In this document: positions 17,182-25,115 of the stretch, piece after piece
How positions within the stretch are numbered: the first letter of the stretch is position 1
Layout of the letters: each line of letters starts with the position of its first letter
From: an uncultured Bacteroidales bacterium
GTDB lineage: Bacteria > Bacteroidota > Bacteroidia > Bacteroidales > FEN-979
DNA length: 37,125 bases
Assembly (NCBI GenBank): GCA_903828645.1
Contig: CAIKNA010000080.1
Location: 1 to 37,125 of the forward strand
Direction of reading: 5' to 3'
The notes under the pieces: generated by a model
Told to the model about the DNA's origin: nothing
Seen by the model: only the letters and a program-made list of their open reading frames with translations
Databases searched by the model: none
Program-made: the position numbers and the translations under genes

Positions 17182-19186
17182 CCGAAAGCCTGTTTTCAAT
17201 CAACCGGTTGTTATATTGCTGGATATAGGCATTTATAAAAAGTTCCATCCTGCCCTGCACTTCATTTTCCTTTCCAAGGAGGTTGTTGGTTTGCAGATAA
17301 TCTTTCGCGAGATTATATAAGGCAGTGCTTTTTGTTCCGTTGAATTCAAGATAGTAGCCATCCTTCATCAATCCATAAAACCCACTGATGTAATGAATTG
17401 AAAATCGGGCAGTTCCGGAGATCGTATCAAACAGGTCGGTGCCGAATGCAAGGTAGTTTTTATCATAGCCAAGGTAATTCAGTACAGTGGGCATCACATC
17501 GGTCTGCTGGGCAACTGTTTCAGGCCTGCCCTGCAGGTCGCTTCCCGGTTTGAAGAACAGCAAAGGAACGGCAAACTGGCCAACGTCGCTCTGGTAATAA
17601 GGGTAATAGCCTTCGGAGGTATGATCGGCAGTGATGACAAAAAGGGTGTTTTTATACCAGGGCATATGCTTAGCCGTATGGAAAAATTCACCCAGCGAAT
17701 AATCCGCGTACATAATACTCTGCTGGATGGGCAGTCTCCCTGTGCGAAAAACATTGACATACTTCGCGGGAACATGATACGGATGATGGGATGAAAGTGA
17801 AAAGAAGGCAGCAAAAAAAGGTTGCCTGAATCCATTGATGGTCCTGGCGGAATATTGAAAAAACTCCTCGTCGCGGATGCCCCATTTCCCGTCGTAATCC
17901 TTTTCGTTGTTGTATTCATTGCGGCCGTAATAATGTTCAAAGCCGACCAGCCTGGTATAGGAATCAAAACCCATCGTCCCGTTCGTTCCCCCGTGGAAAA
18001 ATGCAGTAGTATATCCCTTGGGTTTGAGCAAACCTGCGATACTCGTGAATTTCCCGGTGGCATAGGGCGACTGGATAAACGATTCGTTCATCAGCGACGG
18101 GATCCCCGAGAGGACTGCCGGAATTCCCTGGATGGAGGTCTTTCCGTTGGCAAAGGCATCAAAGTACATCCCATGCTTCATCAGCGAATCGAGGAATGGC
18201 GTAAACCCCTGGTATCGTCCATTCTCCAGCGAATGATTCAGCGAGCCAATGTGCTCCCGCGACATGCTCTCGAGGATGATGATCATGACGTTGTAATTTT
18301 TAAACCCCGTTGATTTGCCCTGGTGTACCGGGGTGTAGATTTTGGCCAGATCGGTCTCCTTCCTGTACAATTTTATGGTCTTCAGCGTCTCCTTATTGAT
18401 TGTCCGGGCAATCGAGAAGGGTGTATTCAACAGCAACGGCAGGTTTTTGGCAGAAGTATAATTCCCTGCAGTTACGAGTCCGATGGGACGCAATTGCAAT
18501 CCACCCCGGATGCCTATGACTGAAAGTACCGTGATCACGGCAAAAAGGACAATGTTGATGGCAAAAAATTTAACATCGAATCCCTTTTTCTTCGTCCCTG
18601 ACGATACTGCAGAAAACCGCGTCCCAACATAAACGAGTATGGCTACGAACAACATCCATATCAGGGCAATGTACCAGAAATCGCGCAAAAACTGTGGAAT
18701 CAGTTTGTCAAAATCGCCTCCGACACCCACGTAGGAAAAGATATCGGCGGTTAACCGTTTGAGTGTAAACCTGAAGTAAATGGTATCGCCGAAGTTGGTC
18801 ATCAGGGCGAAAGAATTGAGCAGGTAAAAAAAACCGTTGGCGATACCCTGGTAAATCCGGTTGAACCTGAATTTAAAAGGTACGGTATTCATTACGATAA
18901 AAGGAGCATTGACGATCAGGACTGCTGAAAGGTCGAAACGGATGCCGATTACAAAGAGCCGCAGCGCATCCGCCAGGTCGAGATTGGCAAAATATCCAAG
19001 GTTGAAGAGATAAAAAAGGATGCGCGACAGGAAAAAAAGCACCAGCACCAGGAGGAGTTTCAGCAACATCACCGCAAGGATATTTCCCTGAAACCACCTC
19101 CTCCCTTTACCCGAACCAGAATTTCTCCTGCGTCCGGATTTAGTCCCGGAACCTGATTTTGATTTCCTGCCTGAATTTCTCCGCAT
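17171..19186 (-). CDS. LTA synthase-family sulfatase-fold transferase
   Basis: 671 residues. An unusual basic N-terminal tail (residues 1-32, rich in Arg, Lys, Gly and Ser, with RRNSG repeated) is followed by five transmembrane helices (about 35-230). The extracytoplasmic sulfatase-type domain starts near 297. Residues matching the LtaS active site are E306 (ILESMS), nucleophile T350 (NGKTS) and D521/H522 (TADHTSEGY). In Gram-positive bacteria this enzyme polymerises glycerol phosphate from phosphatidylglycerol. Gram-negative relatives transfer phosphoglycerol or phosphoethanolamine to periplasmic glycans or lipids, which is likelier in this Bacteroidota host. The acceptor is unknown. It is probably upstream in a transcription unit with the lipid kinase and channel. 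Confidence 0.85.
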   Translation of the reverse strand: MRRNSGRKSKSGSGTKSGRRRNSGSGKGRRWFQGNILAVMLLKLLLVLVLFFLSRILFYLFNLGYFANLDLADALRLFVIGIRFDLSAVLIVNAPFIVMNTVPFKFRFNRIYQGIANGFFYLLNSFALMTNFGDTIYFRFTLKRLTADIFSYVGVGGDFDKLIPQFLRDFWYIALIWMLFVAILVYVGTRFSAVSSGTKKKGFDVKFFAINIVLFAVITVLSVIGIRGGLQLRPIGLVTAGNYTSAKNLPLLLNTPFSIARTINKETLKTIKLYRKETDLAKIYTPVHQGKSTGFKNYNVMIIILESMSREHIGSLNHSLENGRYQGFTPFLDSLMKHGMYFDAFANGKTSIQGIPAVLSGIPSLMNESFIQSPYATGKFTSIAGLLKPKGYTTAFFHGGTNGTMGFDSYTRLVGFEHYYGRNEYNNEKDYDGKWGIRDEEFFQYSARTINGFRQPFFAAFFSLSSHHPYHVPAKYVNVFRTGRLPIQQSIMYADYSLGEFFHTAKHMPWYKNTLFVITADHTSEGYYPYYQSDVGQFAVPLLFFKPGSDLQGRPETVAQQTDVMPTVLNYLGYDKNYLAFGTDLFDTISGTARFSIHYISGFYGLMKDGYYLEFNGTKSTALYNLAKDYLQTNNLLGKENEVQGRMELFINAYIQQYNNRLIENRLSVDD

Positions 19187-19210
19187 AGACGACTATTCTT
19201 AAAAAGAGTG

Positions 19211-19218
19211 CAAAATTA
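19211..19218 (-). promoter_or_regulatory. -7 promoter element of the LTA-synthase-like gene
   Basis: Reads TAATTTTG on the minus strand, a perfect TAnnTTTG, 24 bp before the start codon at 19186. Any -33 box would fall inside the end of the exonuclease gene, and no TTTG is seen there. Confidence 0.45.
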
Positions 19219-19232
19219 AGGCAATCGGCCGA

Positions 19233-19775
19233 TTATTTCGAATTAGTTTTAAAAATCCCCAGCCATTCATCAACCTGCCGGTTGGAGAGCCTGCAGGCCT
19301 CAACGACGATCTTGCCGGCAGCTACGGAATCCTCCAGCGCATCGTGGTGCCGGAATTCAATGCCCAGGTGGTTTGCAACATTTGCGAGGTTGTACCCGCT
19401 TTTTGAAAACTGTTGCCAGGTGTGGCGTACAATCCTGGATGAGTCAAGCCAACGGATGTCAATCGGCCTGAGGTTAAAGCGGTCGTATGCCTTGCTGAAA
19501 GCATGAAAATCAAACGAGGTATGATGCACTACGATATTTTCGGAGAGAAGTTTTCTAAGAACCGGGTAGACTTCTCTGAATGAAGGTGCACCCCGGACCC
19601 TCGCCCCGGTAATCCCGTGGACACGTATGTTGCTCCAGTGAAATGAGCTCCCCGGATCGATGAGTGATTCCCACGTACCGGCCAGTTCCCCGTTTTCAAA
19701 AAGGCCGATCCCGATCTGGCAGATGCTGGATAAATCGTAATTGGCTGTCTCAACATCGAGTGAATAGAATCTCAT
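19233..19775 (-). CDS. DEDDh 3'-5' exonuclease (DnaQ/epsilon-like)
   Basis: 180 residues, a single exonuclease domain. The DEDDh residues are D7 and E9 (SLDVET), D89 (HHTSFDFHAF), H144 and D149 (HHDALEDS). ICQIGIGLFENGEL after the first motif and VHGITGARV near 52-60 are typical of the DnaQ/exonuclease VIII-like family. It removes nucleotides from 3' ends of DNA or RNA. As there is no polymerase or BRCT domain, it is probably a free-standing repair or RNA-processing exonuclease rather than the replicative proofreading subunit, though the latter cannot be excluded. Confidence 0.88.
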   Translation of the reverse strand: MRFYSLDVETANYDLSSICQIGIGLFENGELAGTWESLIDPGSSFHWSNIRVHGITGARVRGAPSFREVYPVLRKLLSENIVVHHTSFDFHAFSKAYDRFNLRPIDIRWLDSSRIVRHTWQQFSKSGYNLANVANHLGIEFRHHDALEDSVAAGKIVVEACRLSNRQVDEWLGIFKTNSK

Positions 19776-19804
19776 GGCTAAATTTCAGAAAGCTAAATTA
19801 GTAA

Positions 19805-19838
19805 TTTGAATGACCTACCTGAAATTTTTCTAATTTTG
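19805..19838 (+). promoter_or_regulatory. Promoter of the citrate lyase operon
   Basis: TTTG (19805-19808), 22 bp, TAATTTTG (19831-19838). Both boxes are perfect and the spacer is slightly long. Transcription would begin near 19845, about 28 nt before the ATG at 19873. Confidence 0.6.
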
Positions 19839-19872
19839 GCCGTTCATCTGACAACAACAAATAACTACCATC

Positions 19873-21093
19873 ATGGGAGCAATTGCTACAACAGGTAACA
19901 AAGGCAAAGGGGTTCGCTCCGACTGTTCCGTTACCCTCGAACTTACCGACCAGGGAGGAATTCAACTGCAGGTAACCTCCAAGGTGGCCGTGATGTACGG
20001 CGACACGATCCGGAAAGAGACCCTTGAAATCCTGAATTTCTTCGGGATAAAAAATGCCAGGATTACCCTTGAAGATTCCGGTTCCTTATCATTGGTGCTT
20101 GCCGCACGCCTTGAAGCCGCCATTAAAAAACTCATCCCCGGCGAAAGGAACTGGCTGCCGGCCATGCTCGAAGAGAACAGGTATACCACTGCAAAGGACA
20201 GGAACCGCTTTTCACGGCTCTATCTTCCGGGAAATTCACCCGGACTGATGATCAACGCAGGCATCCACAAGCCCGATGGCATCATCCTCGATCTCGAAGA
20301 CGCCGTTGCACCGGATAAAAAAGATGAGGCCAGGTTCCTTGTACGGAATGCCCTGTGCGGCCTCGATTTTTATGGTGCCGAACGGATGGTCCGCATCAAC
20401 CAGGGAGAACGCGGCATCGAAGACCTGGAGTACATCATTCCTTATAATGTCAACCTGGTCCTGCTTCCCAAATGCGAGAAACCTGAACAGCTGCAGGCTG
20501 TCAATGACCGGATCAGGAAAATCCAGCAGAAACACAACCAGTCAAACCCCGTGTGGATCATGCCGATCATCGAAAGCGCCCTGGGTGTTATTAATGCTTA
20601 CCCCATTGCCAGTTGTTCCGGAAACATCGTAGCCCTTGCCATCGGTCTCGAAGATTATACTGCCGACCTGGGTACTAAACGCACGCCGGAGGGCACAGAA
20701 TCTTTCTTTGCCCGCAGCATGATAGTCAATGCCGCGCGTGCCGCAGGAATTCAGCCCATTGATTCGGTATTCTCCGATGTGGGCGACATGGAAGGGTTGC
20801 GCCAGAATGTACTGCGTTCAAAAGCCCTCGGGTTCGACGGCATGGGGTGCATCCATCCACGGCAGATCGTGGTGATCCATGAAACATTTGCGCCTGCTCC
20901 CGATGAAATAGAAAAAGCCAGGAAGATCGTTTTCGCTTTTTACAAGGCCCAGGAGCAGGGACTCGGCGTGGTGGCCCTCGGCACCAAAATGATCGATCCC
21001 CCTGTTGTGAAAAGAGCACTTAACACGATCAATCTCGCACTGAAAATGAACAAACTTGATGAAAACTGGAGGGAATCGTATGAACAAATTTGA
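19873..21093 (+). CDS. citDE: Fused citrate lyase acyl carrier and beta subunit (CitD-CitE)
   Basis: 406 residues holding two citrate lyase subunits that are normally separate. Residues 1-90 match CitD: KGVRSDCSVTLEL, with S16 at the usual site of the phosphoribosyl-dephospho-CoA arm, then GDTIRKETLEILNFFGI and LEDSGSLSLVLAARLEAAI. Residues 112-400 match CitE of the HpcH/HpaI family: RLYLPGNSPGLMINAGI, DLEDAV (140-145), LLPKCEKPEQL, MPIIESALGV and ALGLED-like AIGLEDYTADLG. CitE cleaves citryl-thioester to acetyl-thioester and oxaloacetate. The fusion is continuous, with no stop or frameshift between domains. citF follows with a 14-base overlap. The accessory genes citC, citX and citG are not in the window. 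Confidence 0.85.
   Translation: MGAIATTGNKGKGVRSDCSVTLELTDQGGIQLQVTSKVAVMYGDTIRKETLEILNFFGIKNARITLEDSGSLSLVLAARLEAAIKKLIPGERNWLPAMLEENRYTTAKDRNRFSRLYLPGNSPGLMINAGIHKPDGIILDLEDAVAPDKKDEARFLVRNALCGLDFYGAERMVRINQGERGIEDLEYIIPYNVNLVLLPKCEKPEQLQAVNDRIRKIQQKHNQSNPVWIMPIIESALGVINAYPIASCSGNIVALAIGLEDYTADLGTKRTPEGTESFFARSMIVNAARAAGIQPIDSVFSDVGDMEGLRQNVLRSKALGFDGMGCIHPRQIVVIHETFAPAPDEIEKARKIVFAFYKAQEQGLGVVALGTKMIDPPVVKRALNTINLALKMNKLDENWRESYEQI
21068..21073 (+). promoter_or_regulatory. Shine-Dalgarno-like site deciding the citF start
   Basis: GGAGGG lies 6 bp before the ATG at 21080, inside the end of citDE. It supports 21080 over the upstream in-frame ATG at 21056, and is one of the few such sites in this window. 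Confidence 0.55.
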
Positions 21094-22642
21094 CAAACTC
21101 GTTACCAACGCAGCCGGACGAATCGTGCCCACTATAATCAACGGGAAACCTGCCATTCCATATATGGGCGTTGGAAAATACAAACCCGAAGGCTTCCGGG
21201 CCGCCCCGAAAATAGCCACCTGTGCAGACTATCCCGCCGATGGGAATAAAGTCGTTACAGACCTGAAGGAAGCCCTCTTAAAGGCCGGTTTGCGCGATGG
21301 CATCACAATTTCAACACATCATCATTTCCGCAACGGAGACCTGGTGGCCACCCGGATCTTTGATATCGCCAATGAACTGGGTATTAAAGACCTCGTATGG
21401 TATCCCTCTGCCTCGTTCCCATGTCATGAACCCATGACAAAATACCTCGAAGACGGGACGATCAACCGAATCGAAGGCAGCATGAATGGCGCCCTGGGCA
21501 GGTTCACTTCCGAAGGAAAGATGAAAGGCCTGGGTGTCTTGCGTTCGCATGGAGGCCGTTACCAGGCTGTGCAGGACGGTGAGGTACATATTGATATCGC
21601 CGTGATCGCCGCACCTACAGCCGATTCCTTTGGCGATGCAAACGGTGTGAACGGTCCTGCGGCCTGCGGTCCGCTCGGTTTCGCCCTGGCCGATTCCCAA
21701 TATGCCGACAGGGTGATCGTAGTAACGGACAACCTCGTTCCTTTTCCCTGCCTGCCCTGGCAGATCAATGGTAATTACGTGGATTACGTGGTGGTGATGG
21801 ACCAGATCGGGATCCCTGAAAAGATCGTCAGCGGCACTACCGAGATCACGAAAAGCCCCGACCGGTTGCTCCTGGCCGAATGGTCTGCGAAATTCTGCGA
21901 TGAGGCCGGGCTGATTTACGATGGTTTCTCTTTCCAGGCCGGGGCCGGCGGTACTGCGCTCTCTATCGGGATCTATTTCTCGGAGATCCTGCGTGAACGG
22001 AAGTGGAAAGCACGGTTTGCAAGGGGCGGTAGCAACAAATACCTCGTACAGATGCTGGAGGAGGGACTCGTGGAATACATTCTCGACGGCCAGACATTCG
22101 ACCTGCAGGGGGTGCGCTCCATGCGTGAAAACCCTCACCATACCTGGACAAGCCCGTTCACAAGTTACAACTACCACGGAAAGGGCAACTTCTCCTCCAT
22201 GGTGGACATCGTGATTCTTGGCGCTACCGAGGTGGATGTGAATTTCAACGCCAATGTTGTGACCCATTCCGACGGTTATCTTTTACATGGAATCGGCGGA
22301 TGGCAAAACACCCTGTTCGGTAAATGCGTGATCCTGCCCATTCCCCTCTTCCGCGACCGCATGCCGGTTATCCGCGATCAGGTAACCACCATCTGCGGCC
22401 CGGGCGAACTGATCGACGTGATCGTCACCGAACGCGGCATTGCCATCAACCCTCTGCGCACCGACCTGATCGAGAAAATGAAGAACTCATCCCTCCCGAT
22501 CAAAACCATTGAAGAACTCAAAGCCGAAGGGGAGAAAATCTGCGGCATCCCGGCCAAGCCGAAATTCACCGACGAAGTGGTAGCTGTGGTGAAATGGGTG
22601 GATGGAACCGTGCTGGATTCGGTGTGGAGAGTGAGGAGCTAG
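21080..22642 (+). CDS. citF: Citrate lyase alpha subunit (citrate CoA/ACP transferase)
   Basis: 520 residues, close to the usual CitF length. It shows GRIVPTIINGKPAIPY near the start, THHHFRNGD near 77-85, a Gly/Ala-rich FSFQAGAGGTALSIG, and GATEVDVNFNANVVTHSDG with GGWQN in the C-terminal half. These are CoA-transferase-fold elements of CitF, which swaps the acetyl group on the carrier arm for citrate. With the fused CitD-CitE it forms a two-gene citrate lyase cleaving citrate to acetate and oxaloacetate. That suits fermentation of citrate or reverse flux of TCA intermediates; a malic enzyme lies 11 kb downstream. The chosen ATG overlaps citDE by 14 bases. A six-unit TTTACGA array begins 5 bp after the stop. 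Confidence 0.9.
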   Translation: MNKFDKLVTNAAGRIVPTIINGKPAIPYMGVGKYKPEGFRAAPKIATCADYPADGNKVVTDLKEALLKAGLRDGITISTHHHFRNGDLVATRIFDIANELGIKDLVWYPSASFPCHEPMTKYLEDGTINRIEGSMNGALGRFTSEGKMKGLGVLRSHGGRYQAVQDGEVHIDIAVIAAPTADSFGDANGVNGPAACGPLGFALADSQYADRVIVVTDNLVPFPCLPWQINGNYVDYVVVMDQIGIPEKIVSGTTEITKSPDRLLLAEWSAKFCDEAGLIYDGFSFQAGAGGTALSIGIYFSEILRERKWKARFARGGSNKYLVQMLEEGLVEYILDGQTFDLQGVRSMRENPHHTWTSPFTSYNYHGKGNFSSMVDIVILGATEVDVNFNANVVTHSDGYLLHGIGGWQNTLFGKCVILPIPLFRDRMPVIRDQVTTICGPGELIDVIVTERGIAINPLRTDLIEKMKNSSLPIKTIEELKAEGEKICGIPAKPKFTDEVVAVVKWVDGTVLDSVWRVRS

Positions 22643-22646
22643 CGGA

Positions 22647-22688
22647 TTTACGATTTACGATTTACGATTTACGATTTACGATTTACGA
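22647..22688 (+). repeat. Heptamer array (TTTACGA)x6, left arm
   Basis: Six perfect TTTACGA copies begin 5 bp after the citF stop. They form an inverted pair with the six TCGTAAA units at 23115-23156. The stop codon of the four-helix-bundle gene (22669-22671) lies inside this array. Confidence 0.97.
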
Positions 22689-23055
22689 TTTTGGGATTGT
22701 TGGCATTGTGTTTTTTTACTGTTTTGATACTTGCAACAATAATTGACAGGATCTCATTTGCTTCCAATTTCAGAGGACTTAATTTTTGGGGGCTAAAGAT
22801 TCCGGCTTCTTCCAGTAGTTCCAGCCATAAAATCGTTTCGTCAGCCTCTTCTTCAACTATTTTAAGCTTGTTTATGAAATCTCTTGTTGATTTTGCACTG
22901 CAACAAGCTGAATAATTGGCGCATATTGAAGTTGCCGATCTGAGTAGCTGGTTTCCTATCACCTTTGATGTTTTGGTTTCCGGCAACATCTCGACCATCC
23001 GGATGACCCTTAAGACAAAGAGTTTCATTCGATGTTTTAACATTTCCTTGTTCAT
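22669..23055 (-). CDS. Four-helix-bundle protein, S23 rRNA-intervening-sequence family
   Basis: 128 residues, all predicted helical. LLRSATSICANYSACCSA (37-54), then DFINKLKIVEEEADETILWLELL (59-81) match the S23 (TIGR02436) pattern: Q..RSA.SI.AN, then DF...L.IA..E..E...WL..L. Homologues are encoded in 23S rRNA intervening sequences of Leptospira, and the related Avd proteins of diversity-generating retroelements bind nucleic acid. No reverse transcriptase, template repeat or rRNA is nearby, so this is a free-standing copy of unknown role. Its last seven residues (KIVNRKS) and stop are translated from the heptamer array. The protein is basic at both ends, as expected for a nucleic-acid binder. 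Confidence 0.88.
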   Translation of the reverse strand: MNKEMLKHRMKLFVLRVIRMVEMLPETKTSKVIGNQLLRSATSICANYSACCSAKSTRDFINKLKIVEEEADETILWLELLEEAGIFSPQKLSPLKLEANEILSIIVASIKTVKKHNANNPKIVNRKS

Positions 23056-23114
23056 GTTTTTTGATACTTAATCCACCAATCCAATAAAAAGTACTACGTT
23101 TGTTAATAAAAAAA

Positions 23115-23156
23115 TCGTAAATTGTAAATCGTAAATCGTAAATCGTAAATCGTAAA
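23115..23156 (+). repeat. Heptamer array (TCGTAAA)x6, right arm
   Basis: Six units, the second being TTGTAAA. It ends 5 bp before the GTG start codon of recQ. It is the inverted partner of the array at 22647-22688. Confidence 0.96.
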
Positions 23157-23161
23157 TTATT

Positions 23162-25069
23162 GTGACTCTCCATCAACTCCTCCTGAAACACTGGGGTTTC
23201 TCCTCATTCCGCCCATTGCAGGAGGAGATTATCCAGTCGGTGCTTGATGGCAAGGATACACTCGCCCTGCTGCCAACCGGGGGAGGGAAATCATTGTGTT
23301 TCCAGGTGCCGGCGCTGGCGAGGGAGGGCATTTGCCTGGTTGTTTCCCCGCTCATTGCGCTGATGAAAGACCAGGTGGACAATCTGAAAAAGCGGGGCAT
23401 TCCTGCCGCTGCCATTCATTCGGGCATGCATCCCGACGAGATCAGGATCGTTCTCGACAATTGCTGTTACGGGAAAACCAAGCTCCTCTATGTCTCACCC
23501 GAACGGCTCACCACCGACAAGATGCGCGAAGCGCTTAAACGAATGAAAGTCAACCTGCTGGCGGTTGATGAGGCACATTGTGTTTCTCAATGGGGGTATG
23601 ATTTCCGGCCGCCCTACCTGCAGATCGCCGGCATCAGGCACCTGATTCCCGACACTCCTGTGCTGGCTCTTACTGCAACAGCAACCCCGAATGTTGTCAA
23701 AGATATTCAGCGAAGGCTGGAATTCAGAAAGGAGCTTGTTTTTCAGAAAAGTTTTGAGCGCAAGAACCTAACCTACCTGGTACTGAAGGAGGAGGACAAA
23801 TTGAAGAGGCTGGTTAAGATCGTCAGCAAGGTAAAGGGCACCGGTATCGTGTATGTGCGCAACCGTCGTCATACCAAGGAAATCGCGGAATACCTTCAGA
23901 AAAACAATATCAGTGCCGACTTTTATCATGCCGGTCTTGACCCCGCCACCCGCGACAGGCGGCAATCAGCCTGGATCAATGAAGAGAAACGGATCATTGT
24001 TTCAACCAATGCATTTGGCATGGGCATTGACAAGCCCAATGTACGGGTGGTGGTCCACCTCGATCTGCCCGACAGCCTCGAAGCCTATTTCCAGGAAGCG
24101 GGCCGCGCCGGCCGGGACGAAAAGAGAGCTTATGCTGTATTGCTCTACGAAACCGCTGATGTGCTCGACTCACGCCACAACCTGGTGCTCTCCTACCCCG
24201 AATTGAAGACCATACGTGATGTTTACCAGGCCCTTGGGAATTATTTCCAGTTGCCCGTTGGCATGGGCAAAGACCTGCCATTCGATTTCGACCTTGCCGC
24301 ATTTGCCGAACAATACCAATTTCAGCCGGTCATCGTTTTCAACTGTCTCAAATTTCTTGAAAAAGAGGGATTTGTCATGCTCACCGAAGGGATTCATCAT
24401 CCGTCGAAAGTATTCATCAAGGCGAAGAAAGAGGAACTTTACCGTTTCCAGGTGGAGCATGAAGCTTTTGACCACTTCATCAAAACCATGCTGAGATCGT
24501 ACAGTGGAATCCTCTCCGATTTCATCATCTTCCATGAATCTGAACTTGCCCGCAGAAGCAACCTCAGCCTTGAAAAGACGGTAAGCAACCTGGTGCACCT
24601 CGCGAAACTGCAGATCCTTGATTATCTTCCTCAAACCGATAAACCACAGGTCATATACATGCAGGAAAGACTCGATACCCGCGACCTGACGATTTCTCCT
24701 GAAAATTACAAGGACCGGCGGCATGATGCGGAACAAAGACTTGAAAACATTATCGGGTACGCCGGGTCCACCAACAAATGCCGCAGCCAGGCGCTGCTGG
24801 CCTATTTCGGGGAATGCAACACAAAACGATGCGGCAAATGCGATGTGTGCATCGAACGCAACAAACTCAGCCTGAACGAAATGGAATTCGACAACATTGT
24901 CGACCTGATTAAACCCTTGCTGAAAGCCAGGTCGTATTCCCTGGAGGAGCTGACCAACGCAGCTGACCCGGTGAACGAAGACAAGGTGATACGGGCTATT
25001 CAATGGCTGGTGGACAATGAGAAGATCAGCGTGGATGGGGAGAGGAAGTTCAGGTGGGTAGACAAATGA
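23162..25069 (+). CDS. recQ: ATP-dependent DNA helicase RecQ
   Basis: 635 residues. A GTG start is used, as no ATG exists before the conserved WGFSSFRPLQEEII (11-24). Helicase motifs: TGGGKS (39-44), DEAH (136-139), TATATP, and motif VI QEAGRAGRDE. The zinc site is C540, C557, C560 and C563, followed by a winged-helix RQC region. It ends without an HRDC domain, near 635, as in many Bacteroidota RecQ paralogues. RecQ unwinds recombination intermediates 3' to 5'. The start codon lies 5 bp after the right heptamer array, and the last codons plus the TGA lie in the first unit of the GACAAAT array, so both ends abut arrays. Confidence 0.95.
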   Translation: MTLHQLLLKHWGFSSFRPLQEEIIQSVLDGKDTLALLPTGGGKSLCFQVPALAREGICLVVSPLIALMKDQVDNLKKRGIPAAAIHSGMHPDEIRIVLDNCCYGKTKLLYVSPERLTTDKMREALKRMKVNLLAVDEAHCVSQWGYDFRPPYLQIAGIRHLIPDTPVLALTATATPNVVKDIQRRLEFRKELVFQKSFERKNLTYLVLKEEDKLKRLVKIVSKVKGTGIVYVRNRRHTKEIAEYLQKNNISADFYHAGLDPATRDRRQSAWINEEKRIIVSTNAFGMGIDKPNVRVVVHLDLPDSLEAYFQEAGRAGRDEKRAYAVLLYETADVLDSRHNLVLSYPELKTIRDVYQALGNYFQLPVGMGKDLPFDFDLAAFAEQYQFQPVIVFNCLKFLEKEGFVMLTEGIHHPSKVFIKAKKEELYRFQVEHEAFDHFIKTMLRSYSGILSDFIIFHESELARRSNLSLEKTVSNLVHLAKLQILDYLPQTDKPQVIYMQERLDTRDLTISPENYKDRRHDAEQRLENIIGYAGSTNKCRSQALLAYFGECNTKRCGKCDVCIERNKLSLNEMEFDNIVDLIKPLLKARSYSLEELTNAADPVNEDKVIRAIQWLVDNEKISVDGERKFRWVDK

Positions 25070-25115
25070 CAATTGTCAATTGACAAATGACAAATGACAA
25101 AATACAAATACAAAT
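25061..25115 (+). repeat. Heptamer array, GACAAAT type
   Basis: Seven 7-bp units, GACAAAT, GACAATT, GTCAATT, GACAAAT twice, GACAAAA, TACAAAT, then a 6-bp ACAAAT. It begins in the last codons of recQ and ends at the ATGATG of the methyltransferase gene. Confidence 0.9.

Larger units (their letters stand above)
22647..23156. mobile_element. Candidate element: four-helix-bundle gene between inverted heptamer arrays
   Basis: A unit of about 510 bp fills the citF-recQ interval. Each end is a 42-bp array of six heptamers, in inverted orientation (TTTACGA on the left, TCGTAAA on the right with one C-to-T change). Between them is one gene of the S23/TIGR02436 type. Its stop codon is in the left array and its presumed promoter region abuts the right array. 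No target-site duplication is evident (left flank CGGA, right flank TTAT). Mobility is inferred from the layout and from solo arrays of the same repeat elsewhere in the window. Confidence 0.4.

Noticed and set aside
21311-22267. Long open frame (318 residues) antisense to citF
   Set aside because: The opposite strand encodes a well-conserved CitF; the antisense product matches nothing I recognise and its length follows from codon bias.
22647-23156. Diversity-generating retroelement around the S23/Avd-like gene
   Set aside because: No reverse transcriptase, template repeat or variable repeat is present in the window.
22862-23191. 109-residue minus-strand frame containing [14 protein letters not shown]
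   Set aside because: The repeated peptide is translation of the TCGTAAA array, and the rest overlaps the four-helix-bundle gene in another frame and the start of recQ.
25087-25113. Upstream start of the methyltransferase gene
   Set aside because: The nine added residues are heptamer-array translation; the ATG at 25114 sits right before the conserved part.
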